Part shown: piece after piece, positions 7,851 to 18,067 of the stretch | Layout: every line of letters starts with the position of its first letter | How positions within the stretch are numbered: position 1 is the first letter of the stretch | Source: Aquimonas sp. | GTDB lineage: Bacteria; Pseudomonadota; Gammaproteobacteria; Xanthomonadales; Xanthomonadaceae | Reading direction: 5' to 3' | Length of the DNA: 64,000 bases | Assembly (NCBI GenBank): GCA_022241605.1 | Contig: JAKOMQ010000012.1 | Coordinates: forward strand, 52,806-116,805 | Translations under genes and position numbers: made by a program | The notes under the pieces: generated by a model | Database searches by the model: none | Seen by the model: only the letters and a program-made list of their open reading frames with translations | What the model was told of the DNA's origin: nothing

Positions 7851-8082
7851 CGTGGCGTCATCTGCGCTTCGACGACAGCGAGTATCGCCATCGACCGCAA
7901 TCGCCTTGCAGCGCGCCAAGCCGTGCAAGCCAGCGCGGCAGCGGCTTTGAGTGGCCCACCTTGGTTGCCGACGCGAACACAAGGCGGCCGAGGTCGACCG
8001 CGAAGTCGACCCGGAAGGCTCAACCGCGCCCAGCAAAACGTACATCCTCGGCCTGTGCCTTGCTGCAGTCAGCCGATGAAGC

Positions 8083-8210
8083 CCGGCTGTTTGTAGGAGC
8101 GAGCTTGCTCGCGACCCGCAGGGCGGATGCAGGGCGGAAGCTGCGGTCGCCTGCAGGCAGGCTCCTACAAAGAGCGGGAGCGGACGAATTCGGGTTTCTT
8201 GAAGAAGACC
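8083..8210 (+). repeat. REPIN-like extragenic palindrome pair, copy 1
   Basis: TGTAGGAGC at 8092-8100 and its inverse GCTCCTACA at 8161-8169 bracket a 78-bp core holding two smaller palindromes (GCGAGCTTGCTCGC and GCCTGCAGGC). The same core, same length and inverted, occurs at 38624-38701. Flanks are conserved too: GGCTGTT on one side and GAGCGGACGAAT...TTTCTTG on the other. This is the layout of REPINs, which RAYT transposases mobilise; no RAYT gene lies in the window. The wider gap 7851-8322 holds no gene, only this repeat and the 3' flank of yfaQ. Confidence 0.85.
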
Positions 8211-8322
8211 TGCACCGCAACGCGGCGCAAAGCGACTCTCGAGGCCGCAGAGCGTAGCCCAGCCACATGCAGGCTGCGTGTTGGCGCGGCGCTGCGCCAA
8301 GGCACGCGACGCGGTACCCGCC

Positions 8323-9951
8323 TCAGTCGGCCACGCCCAGCACCAGCCGCCGCGCCCAGGCCTCGATGAAGGCCTCGTCCTCGCCGTGGGGATGCGCGGC
8401 GAAGCCCAGGTGCAGGTATTCGTGGGCGAGGTCGAGGCGGTCCTGCAGGCTGCGCACGCCGCGCACGTGGATGCGGGCGCGGGCGCGGTCGACGTGCGGA
8501 TGGCCGCCCTGCAGGCGGCAAACCTCGAAGTCGCGGCGTTCGGCATAGCCGGGTTCGCTGCGCAGCTGCGGGCGCCAGCGCGGCAGCTGGGCCAGCAGCC
8601 AGTCGCGCGCGGCCGGCAGCGCCTCGCAGGCCGAGGCCGCGGCCTCCCAGCGGGCCAGGTCGGCCTGCGGAAAGGCCTCGCGCAGCAGGTCTAGGGTGCC
8701 GGCGCCCTTGCGCGCCGCGGCCACCGCCGGCTGCCAGCCGAACACGCCGGGGCCGCTCCGCCCCAGGTGGTAGCGCACCGGCATGCCGGCCAGCACCAGG
8801 CCCTCGCTGAAGGCGGCGATCTGCCGCGCCTGCAGGGACGGCGGCTGCGCCAGCACGCGCTGGGTGTGGCTGCTGTCTTCGATGCGCAGGCAGCTCGGGC
8901 CGGGCTGCGCCTGCTGCTGCAGATAGCTGCGCGCCAGCACGGCCAGCGCGCGCGCGGCCGCCAGCGGCTGCAGCGCGCCCTCGCGCTCGACCACCCGCGC
9001 CACGTAGTCCTCGCGCGGGATGCGGGCGATCAGGCGCGGGCCGGCGTCGAGCACGATCTCGCCGCGCGATTCGATCTCGAAGCGGCTGCCGTGTTCGAAC
9101 TGCAGGCGGTAGCGGCCGTGCAGGGCGCCGGCTGCAGCGGCCGGCTCGATCGCGGCGATGGGATAGCGGGCGAACAGTTCCACCTCGACGCAGCCGCCGG
9201 CATCCAGCGAGGCCGGCGGCGGCAGCCAGCGCGCCAGCGCGGCGGCATGGGCCAGCAGCAGGCCGCGGCTGGTGCCGGCACCCTGCGCCCACAGCGCGCG
9301 GCCCTGGCTGTCCCAGCCGGCAAAGCCGCCGATGCGGTCGTGCACGTCTTCGCCGCGGTGCCAGCTCCAGGTCTTGATGCGCAGGCCGGCGCCGAGCGCC
9401 TCGAACACCGCAGGCGGCTGCTGCAGGCTGGCGGCGGCCAGCACCCGCTGCAGCTCTGCGCGGGCCGGCAGGCGCTGCAGCAGGTCGAGCAGGGCCGCGA
9501 CCTCGACCTGCGTCTGCGGCTGCAGCGCATCGAGCCGGGTCAGCGCGGGCGGTGCGCCCAGCGCGCGCCAGTAGTCGCCCCAGTCGGCGGCATCGATGCC
9601 CAGCCGGTCGGCCTCGAAGTAGCGCCCGCAGGAGCGCAGCAGGGCCTCTTCGGCGTCGATCGAGGCGCCGGCGGCGCAGCAGTAGACCTCCTCGGGGTCG
9701 CCGCCGCGGCAGCGGTAGTCGGGTGGCTGCTGTCCGCGATCCAGCAGATAGGCCTGCACCAGCAGCTTCCACAGGCTGCCCAGCGGCGCGCGCTCGACCT
9801 CGGCCGCTGCCAGCCGCTGCGCCGGGGCATTCGCCGGCAGCCGCCAGTGCTCGATGCCCTGGGCGGTGTGCACCGATACCTGCAGCCCGAATGCCGGCCC
9901 CGCGCACAGGGCCAGCAGCATGCCGAGCAGGCGATGTACGACGGAGTTCAC
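8323..9951 (-). CDS. yfaQ: YfaQ-like DUF2300 protein of the macroglobulin operon
   Basis: Encodes 542 residues with an N-terminal signal peptide (LLGMLLALCAGPAFG). It is the last gene of the operon and starts at GTG 9951, overlapping the yfaS stop by four bases. The middle contains IPREDYVARVV, resembling SpoIID-like segments seen in DUF2300 proteins, and the C-terminus has AHEYLHLGFAAHPHGEDEAF, a possible metal-binding HExxH-like stretch. In the Pseudomonas mag operon the accessory proteins hold the macroglobulin in an inner-membrane periplasmic complex, and this one is likely such a partner. Its 3' end also occurs as a relic at the left edge of the window. Confidence 0.85.
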   Translation of the reverse strand: MNSVVHRLLGMLLALCAGPAFGLQVSVHTAQGIEHWRLPANAPAQRLAAAEVERAPLGSLWKLLVQAYLLDRGQQPPDYRCRGGDPEEVYCCAAGASIDAEEALLRSCGRYFEADRLGIDAADWGDYWRALGAPPALTRLDALQPQTQVEVAALLDLLQRLPARAELQRVLAAASLQQPPAVFEALGAGLRIKTWSWHRGEDVHDRIGGFAGWDSQGRALWAQGAGTSRGLLLAHAAALARWLPPPASLDAGGCVEVELFARYPIAAIEPAAAAGALHGRYRLQFEHGSRFEIESRGEIVLDAGPRLIARIPREDYVARVVEREGALQPLAAARALAVLARSYLQQQAQPGPSCLRIEDSSHTQRVLAQPPSLQARQIAAFSEGLVLAGMPVRYHLGRSGPGVFGWQPAVAAARKGAGTLDLLREAFPQADLARWEAAASACEALPAARDWLLAQLPRWRPQLRSEPGYAERRDFEVCRLQGGHPHVDRARARIHVRGVRSLQDRLDLAHEYLHLGFAAHPHGEDEAFIEAWARRLVLGVAD

Positions 9952-12900
9952 TCCTCGACCCGCATCCGCGCCCAGAGGGGCTGGGCCTCGAAGCTCTGCT
10001 GCTCGGGCTGGTACATGCGCGAGTAGCGCACCGGCGGCAGGCTGAACTCGCCGCGCTGCGAGAAGCGCACCAGATGAGCGAACACCTGGCGCCCGCTCAG
10101 GCTGTCCAGCGGCAGCGCGTAGCTGAGCTGGCCGGGCTCGTGGCGGGCGCGCTCCAGCGCCGGCGCCTGCGCTTCGCCGGGCGCGCGCAGCAGGCTCAGG
10201 CCCCAGGTGGTGCGCTCCACATCGGCGCCCGGCGGCAGCGGCACCTCCAGCAGGCCGTGGCGCAGGGCGCGGGCGCTGCCGGCGTCGAGGCGGATCTCAT
10301 CGAGGTAGAGCGCGCCGGACGACAGCGCGGCGCCGGCCGGCACAGGCTCCAGCTGGAACTGCAGGGCTTCGTCGGTGGGACGCAGCCGCCACAGCCGGCG
10401 TTCGATCCGCGGGCTGGCCTCGGCGGCGGCGGCAGGCAGCAGGCTGTCGTAGTCCAGCCGCGCGACCACGGCCGCGGCCGGCAGCCGGTCCAGCAGCAGC
10501 TCGGCGGGCGGCTCGGCGCCCTGCCAGCGCCAGCGCGGCAGCAGGCCGTGATCGGTGTTGCGCACCCAGCCCGGGCCGGGCTCGATGCCGTCGACCGCGG
10601 CCGCGTCGCCGGCGGCCGGCGCCAGCCAGGCCAGGGCCAGCGCGCGCTCCAGCGTCGACTGTTCGGGCGCCAGCGCCTGCAGCAGGGCGGCGGCCTCGCC
10701 GGCAGCGGCGCTGCCGATGCGCAGCCGCAGGGCGCTGGCGAAGGGCAGGGCGCTGGCGGCCAGCCGCGCCTCGGCCCCGGCGCGCGCCTGCTGCAGCGCG
10801 GCCGGTGCGGCAAGGCGCTGCTCCTCGGCCAGCTTCAGGCCCAGCAGCAGGGCGGCGTCGGCGGCCAGCGCGCTGTGCGGCGCGGCCAGCACCAGACTGT
10901 CGCGCAGGCCGGGCTCGGGCTCGCGGTCTGGGCCGCGGGCAGCGAGCGCCTGCAGCGCGCCATCGAGCAGGCTGCGGGTGGGCAGGCCGACCGCGGCCGC
11001 AAACTCCAGCACCAGCAGCCGCTGCAGCGGCGGCAGCTGGCCGGCCTGCTGGGCGTAGAGCTCCAGCACCGGCGCGAAGTGGTCGGGCGGCAGGGAAATG
11101 CCCAGCGCGCGGCTGGCGTGGTGGTCGGCGTAGTAGGCATAGGCGGTGAGGAAGGCATCGCCGCTGCCCTCTCCACCCCACCAGCCGAACTGCGCCTGCG
11201 GCCCGGCCAGATGCATCAGCCGCAGGCGGCCCTGCGCCATCACCAGGCGCAGGCGGTCACGGCTGGCCTCGGGCAGGTCGGCCAGCGCCGGCCAGCTGAG
11301 CGCCAGCGGCAGCAGGCGGCTGGCGGTCTGCTCCACGCAGCCCCAGGGGTAGTCGATCAGGCTGTCCAGCGCCGTGCGGAACAGCGCCGCCGGCCCGGCC
11401 GCCAAACTGAGCTCGATGCCGCTGGCATCCGCCGGCAGGGCCAGCGCGGTCTGCGCGGAGTCGATCCGCAGGCTCTGGCCGAAGCGCTCGCGCCATTCGG
11501 CCGGCAGCGCCTTCAGGTCGATCTCCAGCGCATCGGCCTGGGCGCCCTGCACCCACAGCCGTGCCTGCACGCGGGTGGCGGTGGCCAGGATCGGCGCATC
11601 CAGCGGCAGGTACTGCACGCCCGGCACCAGCGCATGCGCGCGGCGGAACGTCTGCGGCCCGACGGCGCCCTGCGCCTGCCAGCGGATCTCCAGCTCGGCC
11701 TCCACCGCCGCGCCCTGGTTGAAGGCCAGCAGGCCCAGCTGCGGGTGGTCGCCCTGGCGGAACTGCTGCGGGCCGGTCCACTTCAGGTACAGCGGCTGCT
11801 CGGAGCGCAGGTGCGCCAGCCGCTGGCCGACCCGGAACTCGCCTTTGAGACTTTGCGCGCGCGCGCTGACCCGCCAGCGCGTCAGCGAATCGGGCATGCG
11901 GAACTCCAGCACCGCGCGGCCCTCGGCGTCGGTGAGCAGATCCGGCGCCCAGGCCGCGGTGTCGACGTCTTCGCGGCGCGGCCGCTCCAGCACCTTGACC
12001 CCGCGCTCGCTGCGGTTGCCGGCCGGCGGCGGCCGCGGCCGGCCGGGCAGGGCCACGTCGTAGCCGATGAAGGACAGGCTGGCGCCGGTGCGCACGTTGT
12101 TGCGACGCGGGTGGAAGAAGAACTCGCCGATGCCCGGCGCCAGCTCCGGCTGCAGGGCGTAGATCATTTCGTCGACCACCGACACCGCCAGCCGCGCTGG
12201 CTGCGGGCGGCCGTCCAGACGGGTCTGGAAGTGCAGGCGCACGGTCTCGCCGGGGCGGTAGACCTCGCGCTCGGGGCGGATATCCACCTCGATCTCGGGC
12301 ATGGCGACCTTCAGCCCGGCCACCTCGAAGGCGTAGTCGCCGCCGCGGGTGTACAGGGCTGACAGGCTGAGGTTGGGTGCGTGCGCGCGCTGCACCGGGA
12401 TACGCAGGCGGTACTGCGCGTCGTCGATCCGCTCGATCGTGAGCCAGTCGGCGCCGCGGCTGAGCAGGGCGACCTGCTCGACACGGTCGCGCTCCAGGCT
12501 GAGCAGGGCCTCCTCGACCGGCTCCGGGAAGCTCAGCAGGGCCTCCGCCACCTCGCCCTCGCGGTAGTCGGCGCGGTCGAAGGTGATCGCCACGGTGCCG
12601 GCGCGGGCGCGCAGGCCCTCGCCGCCGACCACATGGCCGGTGGCGCCGAGCAGGCGGCCGTCGACGTCCAGCAGCTGCAGGCTGTAGTTGCCGCTGCGCG
12701 CAAAGCGATGGCTGAAGCCGTCGGCCCCGATCGCGCCTTCGCCGCGGCTGCGGTCGTCCAGCCGCAGCCAGGCGTAGCGCGCCGGTGCGCCGGCGTCGTC
12801 GCCGGCGACCTGGCGGAAGCCGAAGCGCACGCTCTCGCCGGCCTGGCTGAAGCGTGCGGGTGCAGTCAGACGGTACTGGGCGGCGCCGCGCTCGATCAGG

Positions 12901-14531
12901 ATTTCCTGCGTGCTGCGCACCCGGTAGGCGGCGCCGTCGCTGGCGAAGATCGTCAGCAGGTAGCGGCTGGGCTGCTCGCTGGGCGGCAGGCTGAAGCGGG
13001 CGCGGCCGCGCGCATCGGTGCGCAGCTCGGACACGCCCAGCGTCACCGGGAACTGGCCGAGGTAGGCCAGCTCGTGGCCGACCGTGCCGAGGTGCTGGGC
13101 GCGCAGGCCGAGCTCGATGCGGGCGTCGCGCACCGGGCTGCCGTCTGGGTAGACCAGGTCCAGGCTGCCCTCGATGGCGCGCCCGCTGCGCGGCTTCGGA
13201 TCGTCCAGCTGCATCACGATCTCGAAGTGCGGCTTGACGTAGTCGGCGACCCGAAAGGCTGCGCTGTAGACGCCGCCGCCGTAGACCATGCGCAGCTCAT
13301 AGCCGCCGGCCACCGCACCCGGCGGCAGCCGGAAGCGGGTGTCGGCGCCGCGCTCGCCGGAAAACTGCAGGCGCTGCTGCTCGATCTCGCTGCCGGCAGC
13401 GTCCACCACCACCAGCTGCAGCGGGCCGTCGGCGGCGCGCACCGAGGCCAGCGCGTCCTTGAACTCGCGCGCGGCGATGCGCACCTGCACCAGGTCGCCG
13501 GGGCGATAGAGCGGGCGGTCGGTGAAGGCGTAGACCTTGGTGTCGTGGATCTCGCTTTCGTAGAAGAAATTCTCCGAGATGAACACGCCGCCGGCCGGAT
13601 CGCGGCCCAGCACGTAGCTGCGCTCGGGGCTGTGCTGACGCAGCCGCAGCAGGCCATCGGCGTCGCTGCGGCCGCGGCCGAGCAGGCCGACGCCGTCGCT
13701 CCACAGCAGCTCGGCGCCGGCCACCGCGCGGCCGCTGGCCTTGTCGGCGGTCCACACCAGCAGCTCGCCGCCGGCGATCTTGGTCACCGCTACGGTGTCG
13801 GAGACGAACAGCGCGGTGGTCGCGCGGTAGCGGCCGACGATGGCCTCCACCAGGTACAGCCCGGGCGCGCGCTGGCCCAGCGGGATCTCCACGTTGCCGG
13901 GCTTGGCGCCCATGAAATGGCTGGACGAGCCGGCCAGTTCAGTGCCCTCCGGCGGCTGGATCGGCTGGGCCTCCCACAGCGGGTAGCGGAACTCGTCGAC
14001 CAGCGGCAAGCCGGGGATCGGCGCGAACTGCAGCGGCGCATCGAAGCGGGTCGGCTCGCGCAGGGTCTCGCCCAGGCTCAGCTCGGGCAGGCTGCGCACC
14101 AGCTCGCCGCGCGCCGGCGCGGCGAAGCTGCGCTGCATGGCGCGCCGGGATTCGCGGTACCAGCGGTCCCACAGGAAGGCCAGCGCGTTCGACAGGCCCT
14201 CGCCCTGGAAGGCCGCCTCCACCCGGATCCGGTGCAGGTTGGGCTGGCGCTGCAGGAAGGCCAGCGGGTCATCGATGCGGTAGACGCGGATGTCGACGCC
14301 GCCGTAAGGCTCCATGGCGAAGCGACGCCAGTCGCGGCCCGGGGCCTCCAGCCGCACCCGCGCCTGCTCGGCGCTGCCGAAGTTGCTGTCGGCCAGCAGG
14401 AAGAACTGCTCGCCCTCGATCGGCGCATGTCCGCTGGACGGCACGTCATCGGCCGGCTGCGCCGCGGCCAGGCCGCAGGCTAGGACGAACAAACCGAACC
14501 CGCGTCGGAGCGTTGTCAGACAGGCGCTCAT
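9948..14531 (-). CDS. yfaS: Periplasmic alpha-2-macroglobulin-like protein (YfaS/MagD type)
   Basis: Encodes 1527 residues, the usual size for YfaS. ATG 14531 is chosen because it gives a signal peptide ([15 protein letters not shown]) and overlaps the yfaT stop as ATGA. Family hallmarks include the MG-domain stretch [17 protein letters not shown], a bait-region-proximal [17 protein letters not shown]-like segment (here [12 protein letters not shown]) and the thioester sequence [15 protein letters not shown] with Cys1065-Gln1068 (bases 11328-11339). Such proteins trap proteases that enter the periplasm; the Cys-Gln thioester can bind covalently to attackers. The motif is often degenerate in this branch, so its presence is notable. 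No lipobox is seen. Confidence 0.92.
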   Translation of the reverse strand: MSACLTTLRRGFGLFVLACGLAAAQPADDVPSSGHAPIEGEQFFLLADSNFGSAEQARVRLEAPGRDWRRFAMEPYGGVDIRVYRIDDPLAFLQRQPNLHRIRVEAAFQGEGLSNALAFLWDRWYRESRRAMQRSFAAPARGELVRSLPELSLGETLREPTRFDAPLQFAPIPGLPLVDEFRYPLWEAQPIQPPEGTELAGSSSHFMGAKPGNVEIPLGQRAPGLYLVEAIVGRYRATTALFVSDTVAVTKIAGGELLVWTADKASGRAVAGAELLWSDGVGLLGRGRSDADGLLRLRQHSPERSYVLGRDPAGGVFISENFFYESEIHDTKVYAFTDRPLYRPGDLVQVRIAAREFKDALASVRAADGPLQLVVVDAAGSEIEQQRLQFSGERGADTRFRLPPGAVAGGYELRMVYGGGVYSAAFRVADYVKPHFEIVMQLDDPKPRSGRAIEGSLDLVYPDGSPVRDARIELGLRAQHLGTVGHELAYLGQFPVTLGVSELRTDARGRARFSLPPSEQPSRYLLTIFASDGAAYRVRSTQEILIERGAAQYRLTAPARFSQAGESVRFGFRQVAGDDAGAPARYAWLRLDDRSRGEGAIGADGFSHRFARSGNYSLQLLDVDGRLLGATGHVVGGEGLRARAGTVAITFDRADYREGEVAEALLSFPEPVEEALLSLERDRVEQVALLSRGADWLTIERIDDAQYRLRIPVQRAHAPNLSLSALYTRGGDYAFEVAGLKVAMPEIEVDIRPEREVYRPGETVRLHFQTRLDGRPQPARLAVSVVDEMIYALQPELAPGIGEFFFHPRRNNVRTGASLSFIGYDVALPGRPRPPPAGNRSERGVKVLERPRREDVDTAAWAPDLLTDAEGRAVLEFRMPDSLTRWRVSARAQSLKGEFRVGQRLAHLRSEQPLYLKWTGPQQFRQGDHPQLGLLAFNQGAAVEAELEIRWQAQGAVGPQTFRRAHALVPGVQYLPLDAPILATATRVQARLWVQGAQADALEIDLKALPAEWRERFGQSLRIDSAQTALALPADASGIELSLAAGPAALFRTALDSLIDYPWGCVEQTASRLLPLALSWPALADLPEASRDRLRLVMAQGRLRLMHLAGPQAQFGWWGGEGSGDAFLTAYAYYADHHASRALGISLPPDHFAPVLELYAQQAGQLPPLQRLLVLEFAAAVGLPTRSLLDGALQALAARGPDREPEPGLRDSLVLAAPHSALAADAALLLGLKLAEEQRLAAPAALQQARAGAEARLAASALPFASALRLRIGSAAAGEAAALLQALAPEQSTLERALALAWLAPAAGDAAAVDGIEPGPGWVRNTDHGLLPRWRWQGAEPPAELLLDRLPAAAVVARLDYDSLLPAAAAEASPRIERRLWRLRPTDEALQFQLEPVPAGAALSSGALYLDEIRLDAGSARALRHGLLEVPLPPGADVERTTWGLSLLRAPGEAQAPALERARHEPGQLSYALPLDSLSGRQVFAHLVRFSQRGEFSLPPVRYSRMYQPEQQSFEAQPLWARMRVEE

Positions 14532-15217
14532 GCGGCCAGCCAGTGCAGGCGGAACAGGCCCACGAAGTTGGGGTTGTGCGGCTCGGGCAGCCAGCGCGTG
14601 TCCTTCCATTGCATGAGCTCCGTGAGGCGCAGGCTGCGCAGTCCGTTGTCCTGCGGGCTGCTGCTGCCGGTGTGGTAGGCGATGCCGCGGCCGGTCCAGA
14701 TCATCAGGTGCTGGTCATCGCCCTGGTCGTAGAACAGCAGGTCGGCGGGCTCGGCCTGGCGCAGCTCGCGGGCCAGCGGCCGGCTGTTGAAGGCGATCAT
14801 CCGGGCGGCGGTGACGAAAGGGCCGAAGCTGCCGTCGCCCTGCGCCCAGTGCCGCGCCAGCAGGCGCTGCTGCGCGCTGATGTCCAACTCCGGCGGCAGG
14901 CTGCTGGCGTCCATGCGCATGGCCCGCAGCCAGGCGGCGTCGTGCACGCGCAGGGCCTCGTTGGCGGCAAAACGCACCAGGCCGGCGCAGTCGCGCTGGT
15001 GCCAGCGCGGGCTGGGGCCCTGCCGCAGCTGCTCGTGGACGATGCGCAGGAACCAGGCGCGGAAGCGGCGGCTCTGCTCGGCGTCCAGCGCCGGCACCGC
15101 GGCGGTGTCGAAGGCCTGCGCTGGCTCCAGGTCGCCCGGCGCGGATGCACCCGCCGCTGGCAGCCAGGCCGCGAGCGGCAGCGCCGACAGCAGGCCCAAT
15201 AGATCGCGCCGCTTCAT
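14528..15217 (-). CDS. yfaT: YfaT-like DUF1175 protein
   Basis: Encodes 229 residues. The start [20 protein letters not shown] has two arginines before a hydrophobic stretch and may be a Tat-type export signal. DUF1175 features follow: [20 protein letters not shown] and [20 protein letters not shown], an NlpC/P60-like Cys...His arrangement. ATGA overlaps join it to yfaA upstream and yfaS downstream, so translation is coupled. In homologous operons its role is not established. The Cys/His layout suggests a papain-like peptidase or amidase fold, but that is inference. Confidence 0.85.
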   Translation of the reverse strand: MKRRDLLGLLSALPLAAWLPAAGASAPGDLEPAQAFDTAAVPALDAEQSRRFRAWFLRIVHEQLRQGPSPRWHQRDCAGLVRFAANEALRVHDAAWLRAMRMDASSLPPELDISAQQRLLARHWAQGDGSFGPFVTAARMIAFNSRPLARELRQAEPADLLFYDQGDDQHLMIWTGRGIAYHTGSSSPQDNGLRSLRLTELMQWKDTRWLPEPHNPNFVGLFRLHWLAA

Positions 15218-17007
15218 GGCGCGCCCCAGCAGCTCGGGGCAGGCGCTGCGCCCTCGCACAGCGCGACCGAGGCCGCGGCCTGGCCGCTGCCGCGCAGGCG
15301 TCGCCAGTCCAGCGGCAGCCAGGTCCAAGCCGCGCCGGCCTCGAACTGCGCCGGCAGCCGCACGGCCACCGGCGTCTGCGCCGCGGCGGCGCGCAGGCGC
15401 GGCAGCAGGTGTGCTTCGGCGGCGTTGCGGAACACCGGCTCGTAGTCGGCCGGCAGGCTGGCCAGGGCCTCCTGTTCGATCAGCAAGGCCAGCCGTTCGG
15501 GCGCGAAGTACAGCGGCACCGCGCCGCCCTCGGGCAGCTCATCGAAGAGCGGCGGGTAGAGCTGCTGGGCGCTGAGCAGGGCCTGGTCGACCAGACGCGC
15601 ATCCAGCGAGAAGGCCAGCAGCTCGCCGCGCCGCGCCAGCGCCACCCGCAGGAAGCGCGCGCTGCGCGGCTCGCCTTCGCCGGCCTCGGCAGCGGCGTGC
15701 AGGCCCCAGCGCGAGGCCACCGCACGCTGCCAGCGCGCATCGCCACCGCTGGCCACCGATTCCCGCAGCGGCCAGCGGCGGCCGCCGGCCTCGCGTTCGG
15801 GGTTGCCGATATGGCGATCGAAGGCCGCGCCCAGCAGGCGGTCGATCGGTGGCGCGGCAGCGGTGTCGCCGTCCGCGGGCTCGGGCAGCAGGCGGCTCAG
15901 GATCAGCGGCGTGTACAGGCGCGACTCCGGATACCAGCACAGCGCCACCGGCCCGCCCAGGCGCTGGCGCAGGGCGCTCGGCAGGGCGTCCTCGGCGAAG
16001 CCCTGCAGGGCCTCGGCCAGGGCCTCGCCCGACACTGGCGCGGCCACGCAGGCGGCGGCGCCCATCGGCGCGGCTTTCCACAGCGGGGCGAGGTCGAGTT
16101 CGGCCGCGGCCAGCGCATTCACCGCCAGCAGGCTGCGCCAGCGGCCGTCGGCGAACTCCAGGCGCAGCCCGGACAGCTGCGGCAGCAGGCGCCCGTAGCC
16201 CATCGCCAGGTAGTCGGCGCTGACCACCAGCCGATGCCGGCCGGCCAGCGGATTCAGCGCGAAGCGCGCCGGCAGGGCCTCGGGTGTCTGCGCCAGCGCG
16301 GCCTGCAGCAGCGCCAGGGCCTCGCCATGGCGATCGCGTTCCAGCAGGCGCGGCGACAGCAGCACCCGCAGCCGGTCGCCATGCCCGGCCAGCAGCAGGC
16401 TGCGGCGGTAGCCGAAGCGCAGCAGGTAGACCGGCACGGTGGCGCCGTCGATGTCGAGGTTGGTGAGCTGCTGCAGCTGGCTGTCGCGGCCGGCGGCGGG
16501 CGCCAGCAGGCCCAGCAGCTGGGCCAGGGCGCCGCGCTCGATGCTCAGCAGCGCGTGGCCGAGGCGGCCATCCGCGCTGCGCCACAGCGCCACCTGCGCC
16601 GGCTGGTCGAGCAGCTCGGCAACGATCCGCTCGCCCAGGTCCAGGCGCTGCTCGAAGGCGATCTTGCGCAGCGCGCCGACCACGCCCAGTCGATCCGGAT
16701 GGCTCTGGTAGTAGGCGACGAAATCCTCGTCGAGCAGGGCGTCGAGGCCGGGCAGGCCGAGCAGCTCGCGCGGCAGGCCGGCAAGCGAGCGGGTTTCGAT
16801 CAGCGCGTCCGGGCGCTCGGGGTCGAACTGCAGGGCCGCCGCGCCGCGCCAGATGTCCATGCGTCCGGCCTGCCAGTGCGCCCAACCGAGCCAGGCCAGC
16901 GCCACCAGCAGCAGGCCGCCGGCGATCAGGGCCGGCCGCGGCAGGCGCCTGCCGGCGGAGGCTTCGGTGGGCGCGGCGGTGGCGGAGTTCGGTTGCGGCT
17001 CGCTCAT
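15214..17007 (-). CDS. yfaA: YfaA-like DUF2138 membrane-anchored protein
   Basis: Encodes 597 residues. A proline/alanine-rich N-terminus is followed by one membrane segment ([20 protein letters not shown]) and a long periplasmic region typical of DUF2138 ([40 protein letters not shown]). Its stop overlaps the yfaT start as ATGA. It is probably an inner-membrane scaffold for the macroglobulin complex. The start codon lies 55 bases after the yfaP stop, so the two are likely co-transcribed. Confidence 0.87.
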   Translation of the reverse strand: MSEPQPNSATAAPTEASAGRRLPRPALIAGGLLLVALAWLGWAHWQAGRMDIWRGAAALQFDPERPDALIETRSLAGLPRELLGLPGLDALLDEDFVAYYQSHPDRLGVVGALRKIAFEQRLDLGERIVAELLDQPAQVALWRSADGRLGHALLSIERGALAQLLGLLAPAAGRDSQLQQLTNLDIDGATVPVYLLRFGYRRSLLLAGHGDRLRVLLSPRLLERDRHGEALALLQAALAQTPEALPARFALNPLAGRHRLVVSADYLAMGYGRLLPQLSGLRLEFADGRWRSLLAVNALAAAELDLAPLWKAAPMGAAACVAAPVSGEALAEALQGFAEDALPSALRQRLGGPVALCWYPESRLYTPLILSRLLPEPADGDTAAAPPIDRLLGAAFDRHIGNPEREAGGRRWPLRESVASGGDARWQRAVASRWGLHAAAEAGEGEPRSARFLRVALARRGELLAFSLDARLVDQALLSAQQLYPPLFDELPEGGAVPLYFAPERLALLIEQEALASLPADYEPVFRNAAEAHLLPRLRAAAAQTPVAVRLPAQFEAGAAWTWLPLDWRRLRGSGQAAASVALCEGAAPAPSCWGAP

Positions 17008-17062
17008 GGCGATGTCCTTGCGGCAGTGCGTGGGCGGCCGTTGCTGCGGCGGCGCATGAGGT

Positions 17063-17908
17063 TCAGTAGTCGAACAGCTTGACCAGCTGCAGGTCGCCGA
17101 TCGCGCGCAGCGGCACCACGAAGGTCTCGCGGCGCTCGTCCACCGTGTTCTCGCGGAACACCAGGCTGATGCGTGCGGTGATCAGGTCCTGGTCGCGGCC
17201 GTCCTCATCGAAGCTGTAGCCGTAGGCGCCGTAGTTGCCCCAGTAGTTCACGTACACCGAATAGGTGCCGGCCAGCGGCGCGGTCATGGTGAACACCTCG
17301 GGCCCGGGGCCGTCGACGCTGTCGGTGTCCAGGCCGCCGCCGTTTTGCAGGATCGGTCGCGCCCAGTAGGCGTGGCCGCCGTCCGGGGTGATCACATGCA
17401 GATCCAGCTCCACCGAGGGGTCGTCCCAGCCCAGCACGATGCGGATGCGCGCCGGCGTGCGCTGGCGGTTGGCCTCGTAGAACTGCACCCGCTTGAGCGT
17501 CTGGCCGTCGGCGGTGGCCAGGCTGACGCTGTTGCTGCCGGCGCCGAACGCATAGGGCCGCGCGAAGCGGCCCTCGGCGTCGGTGTAGAGCGGCAGCGGA
17601 TTGCCGTTGACCACCAGAGTCTGCGGCCGCCGGCTGGCGTCGATGCCGCGCAGGGTGCCCTCGATCAGGCTGCGGCCGCGCTGGCCGCCGCGGTCGATCG
17701 GCGGGGTCGGGTAGGCCACCCGCACCTGCGAGCCCTCGGCGTTGAGGCCGTGGTAGCGCCAGCCGCCGGTAGGCCCGCGCCAGTCCACCGCCGGCGCTTC
17801 CGCGGCCGCCGCGGGCGCGGACTGTGCCTGCGCCGCCGGCAGGGATGGCGCCAGCCCCAACAGCAGCAGGCCTCCGCCCAGCCGTGCAGCCCTTGAATCG
17901 ATGCGCAT
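17063..17908 (-). CDS. yfaP: YfaP-like DUF2135 exported protein
   Basis: Encodes 281 residues. GGAGA before ATG 17908 and the signal peptide (LGGGLLLLGLAPSLPAAQA) fix the start against an earlier in-frame one at 18001. The C-terminal half has the DUF2135 signature: VLGWDDPSVELDLHVITPDG and a later TYSVYVNYWGNYGAYG, a jelly-roll-like beta domain. An N-terminal beta segment carries LVVNGNPLPLYTDAEGRFAR. It is the first gene of the minus-strand operon and diverges from glnE across 159 bp, where its promoter should lie. Confidence 0.88.
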   Translation of the reverse strand: MRIDSRAARLGGGLLLLGLAPSLPAAQAQSAPAAAAEAPAVDWRGPTGGWRYHGLNAEGSQVRVAYPTPPIDRGGQRGRSLIEGTLRGIDASRRPQTLVVNGNPLPLYTDAEGRFARPYAFGAGSNSVSLATADGQTLKRVQFYEANRQRTPARIRIVLGWDDPSVELDLHVITPDGGHAYWARPILQNGGGLDTDSVDGPGPEVFTMTAPLAGTYSVYVNYWGNYGAYGYSFDEDGRDQDLITARISLVFRENTVDERRETFVVPLRAIGDLQLVKLFDY

Positions 17909-18067
17909 GCGGATCTCCGTCTGTGCCGCGGGTCTGGGTCGGAGCGTGCGCGTCCGCACTGTCCGGCGTGGGTCGCAAGTGTGGCGGTTTGCGGGCAGCA
18001 CTGCAGAGCCACGCGGCGGCGGGTCCGGCTGCTATCGTCCTTGGCCCCATCCCGCGATGCCCTGCCC

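Noticed and set aside
8083-8210. CRISPR-like repeat
   Set aside because: Only one inverted pair per locus, no regular spacers and no cas genes; it fits a REPIN.
9552-14483. Long plus-strand open frames (936 and 700 codons) opposite yfaS and yfaQ
   Set aside because: They are antisense shadows of very GC-rich genes: low-complexity Gln/Ala/Arg/Gly composition and no domain. The minus-strand frames encode complete DUF2300 and macroglobulin proteins.
15145-17082. 645-codon plus-strand frame opposite yfaA
   Set aside because: Arg/Gln/Ala-rich antisense shadow; the minus strand encodes DUF2138 with correct operon overlaps.
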